A DNA stretch of 64,000 nucleotides from positions 92,129,601 through 92,193,600 of the forward strand of contig CM057472.1 of the NCBI GenBank assembly GCA_030035585.1, read 5' to 3'. Of this stretch, positions 34,908 to 46,246 are shown one piece after another (the stretch's first letter is position 1; each line of letters begins with the position of its first letter). Both the position numbers and the translations under genes were made by a program. Under the pieces are notes generated by a model that searched no databases, was not told the origin of the DNA, and saw only the letters and a program-made list of their open reading frames with translations. The stretch comes from Dugong dugon. Lineage: Eukaryota > Chordata > Mammalia > Sirenia > Dugongidae.

Positions 34908-36120
34908 GTATTTTATTGTACTTCAGGTGAAGGCTTACAGAACAAATAGTTTCTCATGAAACAGTAGTAAACATGTTGTTTTATGACATTGCTTAACAAC
35001 CCCACAACATATTAACCCTCTAAATTCTCAACCTTTTTTTTTTTTTTTTGATGAAAATACACATAGCCAAAGATACATCGTTTCAAAAATTTCTACATAC
35101 ACAGTTCAGTGACACTGACTATGCTCTTCCAGTTGTGCTTCTATTCTCACTTAAGATGAAGGCTTACAGAACAAAATAGTTTCTCATTTAACAGTTACTA
35201 CAAATGTTACACTATGACAATGGTTAACAATCTCACAACACATCAACACCATCCTTACTCAACCTTGGGTTCCCTATCACCAGCTTCTTTGTCCCCTTCT
35301 GCCTTCGGGCCCTTGTCACTGGACTCCTGTACCTCGTTACTCTCATTTGGTTTTACGGGGCTGTCCACTCCCAGGCTGAACAGTGAACCTCGGAGCTAAC
35401 TTCACCACTTAGCTAAAAGGGTGTCTGGGGGCCATACTCTCGAGGTTTCTCCAGTCTCCTATAAGCCAGTAAATCTGGTCTTTTTTTTTGTGAGTTAGAA
35501 TTATGCTCTACATCCTTCTCCAGCTCTGTCCAGAACCCTCTGTCGTGATCCTGGTCAGAGCAGTCAGTGGTGGTAGCCGGGCACCATCTAGCTGTACTGG
35601 ACTCAGTCCGGTGGAGGCCTTGGTAGCTGCGGACAATTAGTCCTTTGGACTAATCTTTTCCTTGTATCCTGTTCTCTTCATTCTCCCTTGCTCCCGAAGG
35701 GATGAGACCAGTGGAGTATCTTAGATGGCCGCTCACAGGCTTTTAAGACCCCAAACACTACTCACCAAGGTAGAATGTAGAGCATTGTCTTTATAAGCTG
35801 TGTAATGCCAATTGAGCAAGATGTTCCCCGAGACCATGGTCCCCACAGTCCTCCGTTCAGCAATTCAGTCCCTCAGGGAGTTTGGATCTGTCTGTGGGGC
35901 TTCCATGACTTTTCCTTGTCCAAGTTGTGCTAGTTTCCCCTGTATTGTGTACTGTCTCACCCTTCACCCAAGATACCACTTATCTATTGCCTATTTAGTA
36001 TTTCCACCCCACCCCTCCCATCCCTGGTAACCAACAAAGATTGTTACATTTTGTGTGTGAACTTTTTCATGCGTTTTTACAATAGAGGTCTCATACAATA
36101 TTTGTCGTTTTGTGATTGAC
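34908..36120 (-). other. 3' UTR of L1 copy 2 with duplicated tail module
   Basis: The same X-B-X layout as copy 1, read on the minus strand: X (about 35155-35245), module B ('gtcactgaactgtgtatgtag', 35060-35150), an internal T-run on the + strand (35034-35049), then the terminal X (34921-35030). Confidence 0.8.
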
Positions 36121-36129
36121 TTATTTTAC

Positions 36130-39100
36130 TCAGCATAATGCCCTCCAGTTTCATCCATGTTATGAGACGCTTCACAGATTCATTGTTTTTCTTTCTCGTT
36201 GCATAGTACTCCATTGTGTGTATGTACCATAGTTTGTTTATCCATTCATCTGTTGATGGACATCTAGGTTATTTCCATCGTTTTGCTATTGTGAACAATG
36301 CTGCCATGAACATAGGTGTGCATATGTCTATTCGAGTGACGACTCTTATTTCTCTAGGATATATTCCTAGGAGTGGGATTGCTGTATCGAATGGTATGTC
36401 TCTTTCTAGCTTTCTGAGGAATCACCATATCATCTTCCAAAATGGTTGTATCATTTTGCATTCCCACCAGCACTGCATAAGAGTTCCTATCTCCCCGCAG
36501 CCTCTCCAACATTTGTTATTTTCAGTATTTTTGATTCGTGCCAGTAATGCCGGGGTGAGATGGTATCTCATTGTGGTTTTAATTTGCATTTCTCTAATGG
36601 CTAGTGATTGTGAGCATTTCCTCATGTGTCTGTTGGCCATTTGAATGTCTTCTTTGGTGAAGTGTCTGTTCATTTCCTTTGCCCATTTTTTAAGAGGATT
36701 ATTTGTCTTTTTGTTGTAGAGGTGTTGGATTTTCTTGTAGATGATGGGGATTAGACCTTTGTCTGACTTGTACTGTCCAAAATTTTTTTCCCAGTCTGTA
36801 GGTTCTCTTTTGACTCTTTTGGTGAAGTCTTTTGAAGAGCATTGGCATTTGATTTTTAGAAGATCCCAGTTATCTAGCTTATCTGTTGGGGTTTGTGCTT
36901 TGATGGTTATGGTTTGTATCCTGTTAATGCCATATATTAGGGCCTGAAGTGTTGGTCCTATTTTTTCTTCTATGAACTTTATAGTTTTAAGCTTTATATT
37001 CAGGTCTTTGATCCATTTTGAAGCAGTTTTTGTATACGATGTGAGGTATGTGTCCTGTTTCATTTTTTGCAGATGGATATCCAGTTTTCCCAGCACCATT
37101 TGTTAAAAAGACTGTCTTTTCCCCATTTGATGGACTTTGGGCCCTTGTCAAAGATCAGGTGACCGTAGGTGGATGGATTCATATCTGGGTTCTCAATTCT
37201 GTTCCATTGGTCAATGTATCTGTTGTTATACCAGTACCAGGCTGTTTTGACTACTGTAGCTGTATAGTAGGTTCTGAAGTCAGGTAGTGTGAATCCTCCA
37301 ACTTGATTCTTCTTCTTCAGTAGTGCTTTATTTATTCAGGGCTTCTTCCCTTTATATATAAAGTTAATGATTAGTTTTTCCATCTCTTTGAAGAATGTTG
37401 TTGCTATTTGGATCGGGATTGCATTGTATTTGTAAATTGCTTTGGGTAGAATTGACATTTTCACAATGTTGAGTCTGCCTATCCATGAGCATGGTATGTT
37501 TTTCCATTTATGTAGACCCCTTTGGGTTTCATGAAGTAGTGTTTTGCAGTTTTGTTTGTATAGGTCTTTTACATCCCTGGTCAGATTTAGTCCTAAGTAT
37601 TTTATCTTTTTAGGGGCTATTGAAAATGGTATTGTTTTCTGGATTTCCTTTTCATCGTTCTCCTTACTGGTGTATAGGAATCCAACTGATTTTTGAGTGT
37701 TAATCTTGTATCCTGCTACTCTGCTGAATCTTTCTATTAGTTCCACTAGATTTCTCATGGAGTCTTTAGGGTTTTCTAGGTATAGTATCATATCATCTGC
37801 AAAGAGGGACAGTTTAACTTCTTCATTACCAGTTTGGATGCCCTTTATTTCTTTTTCTTGCCTTATTGCTCTAGCTAGAACTTCCAGCACAATGTTAAAT
37901 AGGAGTGGTGATAAAGGGCATCCTTGTCTTGTTCCTGTTTTCAAGGGGAATGTTTTCAGCCTCTCTCCATTAAGAATGATGAAGGCTGTTGGTTTTGCAT
38001 AGATGCCCTTTCTTATGTTGAGAAATTTCCCTTCTATACCTATTTGATTGAGAGTTTTTTATCAGGAATGGGTGTTGGACTTTGTCAAATGCCTTTTCTG
38101 TGTCAATTGAGATGATCATGTGATTCTTTTCTTTCCTTTTATTTATGTGGTAGATTACGTTGATTGATTTTCTAATGTTGAACCATCCTTGCATCCCTGG
38201 TATGAATCCTACTTGATCATGGTGTATTATTTTTTTGATATGATGCTGAATTCTATTGGCTAGAATTCTGTTCAGAACTTTTGCATCTATATTCATGAGA
38301 GATATTGATCTGTAATTTTCTGTTTTTGTGATGTCTTTGCCTGGTTTTGGTATCAGCGTTATGCTGGCTTCATAGAATGAGTTTGGAAGTGTTGCTTCCT
38401 CTTCTATGCTCTGAAATAGCTTGAGTAGAACTGGTACAAGCTCTTCTGTAAATGTTTTGTAGAATTCTCCAGTGAAGCCATCTGGGCCAGGGCTTTTTTT
38501 GGTTGGGAGATTTTTTATTACCTATTCAATCTCTTCTCTTGTTATGGGTCTGTTCAGATTTTCAACATCACTTTGTTGTAGTTTAGGTAGGTAGTGTGTT
38601 TCTAGAAATTTATCCATTTCATCTAGGTTTTCAAATTTGTTGGAGTATAGTTTTTCATAATATTCTGTGATAATCCTTTTTATTTCAGTTGGGTCGGTTG
38701 TAATGTCCCCCATTTCATTTCTTATTTGGGTGATTTGTGTCCTCTCCTGTTTTTCTTTTGTCAGTCTGTCCAGTGGTTTGTCGATTTTGTTGATTCTTTC
38801 AAAGAACCAACTTTTGGTTTTGTTGATTCTTCCTATTGTTTTTCTGTTCTCTATTTCATTGATATCTGCTCTGATCTTTACTATTTCATTTCTTCTGGTG
38901 GGTGTGAGGTTTTTTTGCTGTTCTCTTTGTATTTGTTTGAGTTCTATAGTTAATGTTTTGATTTTGTCCCTTTCTTCTTTTTTCATATGCGCATCTATTG
39001 CTATAAATTGTCCTCTGAGGACTGTCTTTGCTGTGTCCCAAAGGTTTTGGTATGATGTGTTTTCATACTCATTTGATTTTAGGAATGTTTTGATTCCATT

Positions 39101-39896
39101 TCTGATTTCTTCTATTACCCAGTGATGTGCAAGCAGAGTATTATTCAGTTTCCATGTAGTTGATTTTTTTTCCTTGCTCTTTCTAGTGTTAATTTCTACC
39201 TTGATGGCATTGTGGTCAGAGAAGACACTTTGAATTATCTCAGTGTTCTGGATCTTGTTGAGGATTGCTCTGTGGCCTAAGATGTGGTCTATTCTGGAGA
39301 ACGTTCCATGTGCACTGGAAAGAATGTGTACTTTGTAGCAGTTGGATGGCTTGTTCTATATATGTCTAAGAGCTCAAGTTGGCTGATTGTGCCCTTTAGG
39401 TCTTCTGTATCTTTGCAGAGTTTCTTTTTAGTTGTTCTATCCTTTACTGAGAGTGGTGTGTTGAAGTCTCCTACTATTATTGTGGAGCTGTCAATTTCTC
39501 TTTGCAGTGTTGTTAGAGTTTGTTTTATGTATTTTGGAGCTCCGTCATTGGGTGCGTAGATGTTTATTATGGTTATGTCTTCATGATGGATCATCACCTT
39601 AATCATTATACAGTGTCCTTCTTTGTCTTTTATGGTAGATTTTGTTTTAAAGTCTTTTTTATCTGAGATTAGAATTGCTACTCCTGCTCTTTTTTGGTAG
39701 TTGTTAGCTTGATACATTTTTTCCCAACCTTTGACTTTTAATAAATTCACATCTTTGTTTCTAAGGTGTGTCTCTTGTAGACAGCATATTGATGGATCCT
39801 GTTTTCTTATCCATTCTTTCACTCTCCGTCTCTTTATGCGTTGAGTCCATTTACATTCAGTGTAATTATTGATAGATGTGAGTTTGTTGCTGTCAT
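36130..39896 (-). pseudogene. L1 ORF2 (endonuclease/reverse transcriptase), broken
   Basis: The start is ATG at 39894-39896, reading MTATNSHLSIITLNVNGL. A small deletion near 39838 relative to copy 1 shifts the frame. The remaining endonuclease is open to about 39289 with QETH, NIYAPNDGAPKY and GDFNTPLS. One base is missing from a T-run near 39320, which ends it. Further pieces: 38986-38522 ([17 protein letters not shown]), 38296-37970 ([28 protein letters not shown]), 37944-37336 ([15 protein letters not shown]; intact FADD at 37803-37792), 37099-36422 ([18 protein letters not shown]). In the last motif the zinc-knuckle-like His is Gln (codon 36475-36473). Not functional as read. Confidence 0.93.
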
Positions 39897-40299
39897 TTTG
39901 TAGTGCTTTTTTTGTGGTGCTGAAGTTTTCTTTGTTCTTCTTATTCTCCTGTGCTGAGTTATTTTTGTTTGTGGATTTTTTTTTCATTTCTTTTGTTTTT
40001 GTAGGTTTTGTTTTTGCTGAGACTTTATCTTTTTTGTCTTTATTTTTATGAGTATGTTTGTTAACTTTCTTTGTGGTTACCATGAATTTTACCCTTATCT
40101 TTCTAAGTTTGAAGCAGTCTACCATTACTTGGTATAGCCTTGCCTTCCTCTCTCTCTATTAGAAGGTGCTATACCGTGCCGTTTATTTCCTCTTTTATTG
40201 TTTTGATGTTGTTTCCATTTATTGATTAACTGCTCTGATTCCCTTTTGTATTTCTTTTGGTTTTGGATAGTCCTAGAGACTTCATTTCCTAGATTGGTA

Positions 40300-41310
40300 T
40301 CTGGCTCATATGATCCTGTGTTCTAGGTTCTTCCTGTGAGCTGAAGCTTTTTGTCCTCAGATCGATGAGCTCTCTTTAATAATTCTTGTAAATTTGGTTT
40401 GACTTTTACATATTGCCTTAATTTTTGTTTATCTGGAAATGACCTAATTTTACCATCAAATTTGAATGAGAGTTTTGCAGGATATATTTTTCTTGGCTGA
40501 CAATTTTTTTCTTTCAAGATTTTATATACGTCATCGCATTGCCTTCTTGCCTGCATGGTGTCTGTCGAATAATCTGAGCTTAGTCTTATTATTTCTCCTC
40601 TGTATGTGACTTCTTGTTTTTCACGAGCTGCTCTCATGATTCTTTGTTTGTCTTTGGTTTTGGCGAGTGTGAATATGATATGCCTTGGTGATTTTCTTTA
40701 GGGGTCTCTTCTATATGGGGTTCGTTGAGCTTCTTGGATGGCCAGCTTTTCATCTTTCATGATATTGGGGAGGTTTTCTGTCAGCAGTTCCTCAGTGATC
40801 CTCTCTGTGTTTTCTGTTTTCTCCCCCTGTTCTGGAATTCCAATCACTTGTATAGTTTTGCTTTTAATTGTGTCCCACATAACTCTCAGGGTCTCTTCGT
40901 TTTTCTTTGTTCTTTTTTCTGAGTTTTCCTCAAACAGAGTTGTATTCAAGTGTTTGTCTTCAATTCCACTGATCCTGTCTTCCACCATTTCAAATCTGCT
41001 TCTCAGCCCTCCTATGACATCATCCATTTCTGATATTTTGTTGTTTATCTTTTGGATTTTTAATTGTTGTTTCTGTATAATTTTAGCTGTGAATTTATTT
41101 TGGCATTTTGTTCCTGCACCATCTTCCTGAATTCTTCCAATTTTTTGTCTGTATTTTCCATGAATTTGTCTATTTTTTCCTCATGTTTGTCAGCTTTTTA
41201 CCTCAGTTCTTGTTCTTGGAGAATTCTGAGTACTAGAGATTTGAATTTCCTATCAGGTAGTTCTAGTGCATTTTCTTCCACAAGAGTTTTATTTTGGATG
41301 TCTACTGGAA
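40300..41310 (-). pseudogene. L1 ORF1 (RNA-binding chaperone), broken
   Basis: Pieces on the minus strand: an N-terminal segment near 41305-41100 (ALELPDRKFKSL-like words), 41027-40698 (coiled-coil-like; then NLPNIMKDEKLAIQEAQRTP) and 40637-40323 (RAAREKQEVTYRGEIIRLS; TMQARRQCDD; CQPRKIYPAKLSFKFDGK). A stop and a frameshift separate the last two. Unlike copy 1, the C-terminal domain is complete. Confidence 0.85.
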
Positions 41311-41399
41311 CCATTCTGTCCAGTTTTTGTAAATGTTTTGATTTTGTTTGCTGTTTTTGGGGCATTCAGTAGTTATTTTTCTCGTTTTTTTATTGCAGA

Positions 41400-43181
41400 T
41401 TTGTTTGTTTCGTTCCTTTAAAAAAAAAAATTTTGACTATGTCTGAGCAGACGGACTGTGTGTCTTTTGTTGTTTGCTCATCTGTGCGCTCAATACTTTT
41501 TGCCTCTTTCTCCAACTGGCAGGGTCAGTCTCTTAGATATAGTATGGCAGGGCATGTCTAGCTGAAGAGGAGTTACTGGGATGGGTTGTTTGTGGCACTT
41601 ACTACAGCCACCAGGGCAGGTCAGCAATCAGTGCAAGGCAGGTTCCAGTAGGCCGTGGCTGTGCTGCTTGGTGGTGTGATGTCAAGTGCACGGTGCAAGT
41701 AGGCAGGATGCAGCGGGGAGATTGTTATGTGTGGAGCTAAGATGGATATGGGAGAGAGGAGAGAGGAACAGGAGCCAAAAACATACAAACAAAAAAGAAT
41801 GCTAGGGGAGCTTGCCATTGGAGTGGAGAGATGAGAGACTATGAAATGGAGAAAAACAGAAAGGGGAAGAGGAAGAAAAGAAAAGAATGAGTAAATAAAA
41901 ATCAGAAAGGTTACAGAACCGCAAAGTTCCCAGGGATCCCACCGATGCAGCTATGAGGTCTGGGGAAGTCGCTCTCAGGTGTCACAGCACAGCCTGGCTA
42001 GAAGGCATAGAGGTATACAATGCCAGGTATTCAGGGAACAGAAAGAAAAGGAAGATATAGAGAGATGAGAAACTGTGTAATGAAGAAAGACAAAAAGGGA
42101 AAAAGAGGAAAAAGAAAACAAAACAAATTAAAAAAGAACAAGAAAGGCCCCCCCAAACAAACAAACCAACAACAACAACAAAAAAAAAAATGTCCTCAGG
42201 GATACCTCTGCATGTCTGTGGAAGCTGAAGGTGATTTCCTTGCCACACAGCACTGCCTGGCCAGAAAGCGCTCCCAACTCAATAAAAGGAAAAGAAAACA
42301 GACAAACAATCCAAAACGAACAAACGAAGAAAAGCCCCGGGATCCCACCAGCGCGGTAGCCCAGACTGGGAAGCAGCTCCACACTCCAATGGAGCTCCGC
42401 AGCCCCTCAGGTAGAAGCAAAGATGGCGCACGGAGCCAGGCACTCGAGCGAAAGGAGGGGGAGGTGGTAAAAGGCAAGCAAGAAATCAAAAGAAGCAGGA
42501 AAAAAAAAAAAAAGAAAAAAGCAACACCAGCAGTCAACAAATGGCACTCAGAGAGCCAGCTAGTGCGGGCTGGTGTTTCTGGACAAGAGACTGTGTCCGC
42601 GGGAAGCAGAGGAGGCTTAGTGTGGGTGAAGAAGGGTGGAGAGTGGGAAAGCGTATATCACAAATTGCCGGCACTCTGCAGCCCCTCAGGAAGAAGCAAA
42701 GGTGCTGCACGGAGCCGGGCACTTGAGTGAAAGGAGTGGGAAGTGGTGAAAGGTAAGTGAGAAATCAAAAGAAGCAGAAAAGAAAAGCAACACTAGCAGC
42801 CAACAACTAGCACCCAGACAGCCGCCCGCTTGGGTGCGTGGAATCCAAGCAGCTGGCGCTTCCCGGTCAAGAGACCATGGCTGTGGGAAGCAGAAGAGGA
42901 TGAGCCGGGACGAAGAGGGGTGGGGGGTGGGAAAGCGCACACCGCAAATTGCTGGTTGTTTTGTCTCCCACTGGATGCTCCATGAGGCTGCTTTCTCATA
43001 CCCACTTTTGCTGGTCTCTGATAGAAGTCCAAGATGGTGGATCCTCTCTGCGTTAGCTGGTAGGGTACCTCTGCATGAATCTGTCCTCGCTCTTCATTCT
43101 CTGTCAGTTTTCTCACTCCATTTGGTGCTTGGCTGAGTTCTTTATCTCTTCGTTTGATGTTTTATGGTTTCAGGATTGTTG
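41400..43181 (-). promoter_or_regulatory. 5' UTR/promoter region of L1 copy 2
   Basis: About 1.8 kb, with an A/G-rich + strand (pyrimidine-rich sense strand) from about 41745 to 42340 and two tandem ~280-bp units at 42400-42955. By analogy this holds the internal promoter. Confidence 0.7.
42400..42955 (-). repeat. Two tandem ~280-bp units in the L1 5' UTR
   Basis: Both units start with 'cagcccctcagg' (42400 and 42679, 279 bp apart) and end with 'caaattgc' (42661 and 42945). Both contain 'agcaaag(a/g)tg', 'cacggagcc', 'cacttgagtgaaagga'-like words, 'gaaatcaaaagaagcag' and 'gggaaagcg'. Copy 1 has one unit at the same place (about 1770-2040). This resembles the monomeric promoter repeats of rodent L1s. 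Confidence 0.85.
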
Positions 43182-44233
43182 ATACTTGCTAAGAGGGTCA
43201 GAAGGCAACCAGAAAGACAAACGTATTCCCAGAATCACTACCAGAATCATCCTCTATCTCAATATTCTTGTATCAAACTTCAGTATTTGATTTTTCTCTT
43301 CTATTAGGTCCAATTATTTTCCAAAAGAGTCCTGAGACACCTATACTTAAACAAGCATAAAGGATCTGCACCACTAGTTTCCCAGATATGCCCAATTGTC
43401 TGTAATCTAGGGTGAACACAGCTCAGACTCAGGTCTGCGACCTTGCTAAAGATATGCTCAAAGAAAATTAGGTATTTTTGTTTGTAACATCCAAATAATT
43501 TTCAAAGTGCATGTAGATTTGACAAGATGGAAGATAACTTAATTAGCAACAACTGAAGTGTTTTTATTCTCTGAGTCATATCAGGTATGACCTTTCAGTT
43601 TACAGCTTTCCAGTCGCCTTTTCAACTGCAGATGCTTATATATAATGTGATCTTTACCAGCTTCGAAGACAGGTGCTCTCATAGGAATGAGAATACATAG
43701 TAGCTGGTGCTTTGTCATTCGTGATAGTAGCCCTGAGACAAATTACAAAGTAACTGGCATGGATGAAACTCTAAATGGCCAAAACCTGCCACATTCTTGA
43801 TAATATATGCAAACCAACGTTTCAAGCTCTGAAGTCTTAAAAACTGATTGTTTTAATAATGACAATAATTATTCTCTGTTACTGAAATAAAAACTTGTAA
43901 TCAATAGTGTCAGATATATAAGGCATTTTCCACAGATGAGCTACTTAATTTTGATAAGTGCATACAGATTTTCTGTGTATTTCAAATGAGGATACATGAT
44001 GTCATTGTCTGAGGGTATATTGAATTGAGCTATTTTCATTTTTTTAGCATTTTAATTCTTTATTCATCAATAAGTTTTTATTTTTTTTTCCCCTAATCTC
44101 CACACCTTACTCTTACTTCTCTTTATTATAGTCTTAAGATTCAACTTGGTAAGATTTTTATGTTAATCTTTTAGCCTCAGTGGAATAGATTCAAATATTT
44201 TTATCTTCAAATTATGTAAAACTAATAAAACAT
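43182..44233. other. AT-rich sequence, nothing recognised
   Basis: No gene or named repeat. Confidence 0.5.
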
Positions 44234-44386
44234 AGGAAGACCCTCAATGAGATGAATTGACACAGTGGCTGCAACAATGCACTCAAGCATAACAACGACT
44301 GTGAGGATGGTGCAGGACTGGGCAGTGTTTCCTTCTGTTGTACATAGGGTCACAACGAGTCAGAACACCTAACAACAACAATAAAT
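44234..44386 (+). mobile_element. 5'-truncated RTE tail
   Basis: 'ggaagaccctcaatgagatgaattgacacagtggctgcaac', 'gtgaggatggtgcagg', 'cagtgtttccttctgttgtac', 'gagtcagaacacctaac', (AAC)n. Confidence 0.88.
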
Positions 44387-45739
44387 ATTCAATGAAGTAT
44401 AATTATTGTACTTTATGTTGTAAGGAAATGTATTGAAAAACAAGGAAGAAAGCAACATGGAGATCTCAGTTTGGAATGTTAACCCTACAACACTGTAAAG
44501 ACATTCTGTTACTTGTAAGGTAAACTTAAAAGTTAGTATACTCTAGCTTCTTAAAATACGTATACAAAAATAAACTTTAAAAAGACTTTCTGGGGGATTA
44601 ATATTCTCTTGTGTAAGTATAGGTAAATAACAGGTACAGAAAACACTTTCATTTGTATAGAGTCTATTTTTCTCTTCAGCAAATGGAGAATTGTTTTTTT
44701 TTTCTTGAAATATGATCATTTGAACACCACAACACCAACAGTGCTTCCAAATCCTTTGTAAAAAAGAAACATGACAAGATTTCTTTGTGGCGCTTAGCAA
44801 ATAACAGGGACATTTTTAATGCTATGTGGGGAAAACATATGTTAAAATGACATAGCTTTATGGTTTTGAGATATACATTTTCAGATGCATTTTCTTTCAT
44901 AGAAAATGCATTCTTGGTAAGTAAATCTCTGCAGAAGGGGAAGAAAAGCTTAGAATTGCTGCATTTCAAAGAATTTTAATATGTTATTTACATAATTCAT
45001 AGTAGGTAAGTGAAAAACAAAAATACGTGTTTTAGTATAGTATAAGTGGTCATAAATTACCCATTTTGCCTGTCAATTTTGATTTAATTACCTTACAAAT
45101 AAAAATAAAAGGAGGCAGTGTGTTACCATTACATACCTTCTTGTGTACTTAGACTGAGGTTCAAGTAAGGTAGAATCAAAATAATTTCAGATACAATTTT
45201 AAATAAAAGTAGGCAGATCTTGTTGGATTTGGGTTAGAAATTCTCTGAGTTACTTAAAAAATAGACTTTAGGTCTTTTAAAACCCCAAACATATTTATCC
45301 CAGAACACTTGTATTTAATTTGTAAAAGCAGATTTGAAGGAAATTTCATCTTTGAATTTCTTATATATTTACACTGAAATCATTAAAATGTTATTGCATA
45401 AAATCTACCTAAATTTCAAACAATCTTTTAAGGATTTTATAAAGAACCTTTTTAAAGCTATATTTCTAAGAGCAAGGTGTTTTGTTTTTGGTAAGTACAA
45501 GTGACCTTGAACATAAAAAAAAAATCACATTTAGTTGGAAGAATCTAACAAAGTATTATGTTTAAGTCAGATTTAAATTTGATAAAATATTTTCTCAAGC
45601 CTGCAAAACATTGGTGTCGATGAGGAGATATAGGGAGTTTCACCCTTATAGAATGATCCAATATAGTACAGTTAACGGTACATTTTCATAGCTGTTAAAG
45701 AGTCAATGGACACATGCTTACATTTATTTGAAAATAAAT
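44387..45739. other. AT-rich sequence, nothing recognised
   Basis: Chance frames only (e.g. 44543-44969 on the minus strand). Confidence 0.5.
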
Positions 45740-46246
45740 TTAGTACAGAAAAAAAATCAGTTAAGTGAATTAAAAGACAAGCCAAAGACTGAGTGAAAAT
45801 ATTTGCAAGGTGTAGGTCTCATAAAGAACTTGCACCCAAAATATACAAAAAACCTCTCACAGCTCAATAACAAGAAAATGGGCAAGAGATCTAAACAGAA
45901 ACCTCACCAAAGAAGATACGCTATGCAGATGGCAAATTGGCAAACGAAAAGATGTTCAGCCTCATATCTTACTGAGGAATTTCAAATTAAATCAACAGTG
46001 AAGTACCTCTACACCTTTATTAGAATGGCTAAATCCAAAACACTGACAAAATCAAATGCTAGTGAGGATGTGGAACAACAGAAACTGTCATTCATTACTG
46101 GTGGGCCTGCAAATGGTACAGCCACTTTGGAAGACAGTCTGGCCGTTTCTTACAAAGCTAAGCATAGGCTTACAATACAGTTTAGTAATCAACCTCCTAG
46201 ATATTTACCCTTTTAGTTGAAAGTCTATGTCCACTTAAAAACCTGC
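45740..46246 (+). mobile_element. Old L1, left part (split by L1 copy 3)
   Basis: L1M-type ORF2 end: 'aaagacaagccaaagactgagtg', 'aaaacctctcacagctcaataacaag', 'ttactgaggaatttcaaattaa', 'ctggtgggcctgcaaatggtacagcc', then 'gaaagtctatgtccacttaaaaacctgc', where it breaks off. It resumes at 49009. Confidence 0.8.

Larger units (their letters stand above)
34899..43181 (-). mobile_element. Near-full-length L1 retrotransposon, copy 2 (inactive)
   Basis: An 8.3-kb minus-strand element of the same lineage as copy 1, with a T-run (reverse-complemented tail) at 34899-34907. Relative to copy 1 it lacks about the first 95 bp of the 5' end but has an extra ~280-bp repeat unit in the 5' UTR. Its ORFs are better preserved than those of copy 1. 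I could not find a convincing TSD: the flanks share only 'cttgct'. It lies 25 kb from copy 1 in inverted orientation. Confidence 0.95.

Noticed and set aside
35812..39125. Several + strand open frames of 60-150 codons (e.g. 36216-36644, 38667-39125)
   Set aside because: They are antisense shadows of L1 ORF2 on the minus strand, with Leu/Phe/Ser-rich products typical of such shadows.
39289..40125. Lys-rich N-terminal extension on L1 copy 2 ORF2
   Set aside because: The frame upstream of the endonuclease is a shadow. The genuine ORF2 start (ATG at 39894-39896) is in another frame and joins through a small deletion near 39838.
42020..42730. 236-codon + strand open frame
   Set aside because: It lies antisense in the purine-rich L1 5' UTR. 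It is low-complexity (Lys/Gln-rich) and has no counterpart in copy 1.
43182..43200. TSD of L1 copy 2
   Set aside because: The flanks share only cttgct, too short and misplaced relative to the poly(T), so no TSD is claimed.
44543..44969. Two overlapping minus-strand frames
   Set aside because: AT-rich unique sequence, no domains, no splice or poly(A) context.
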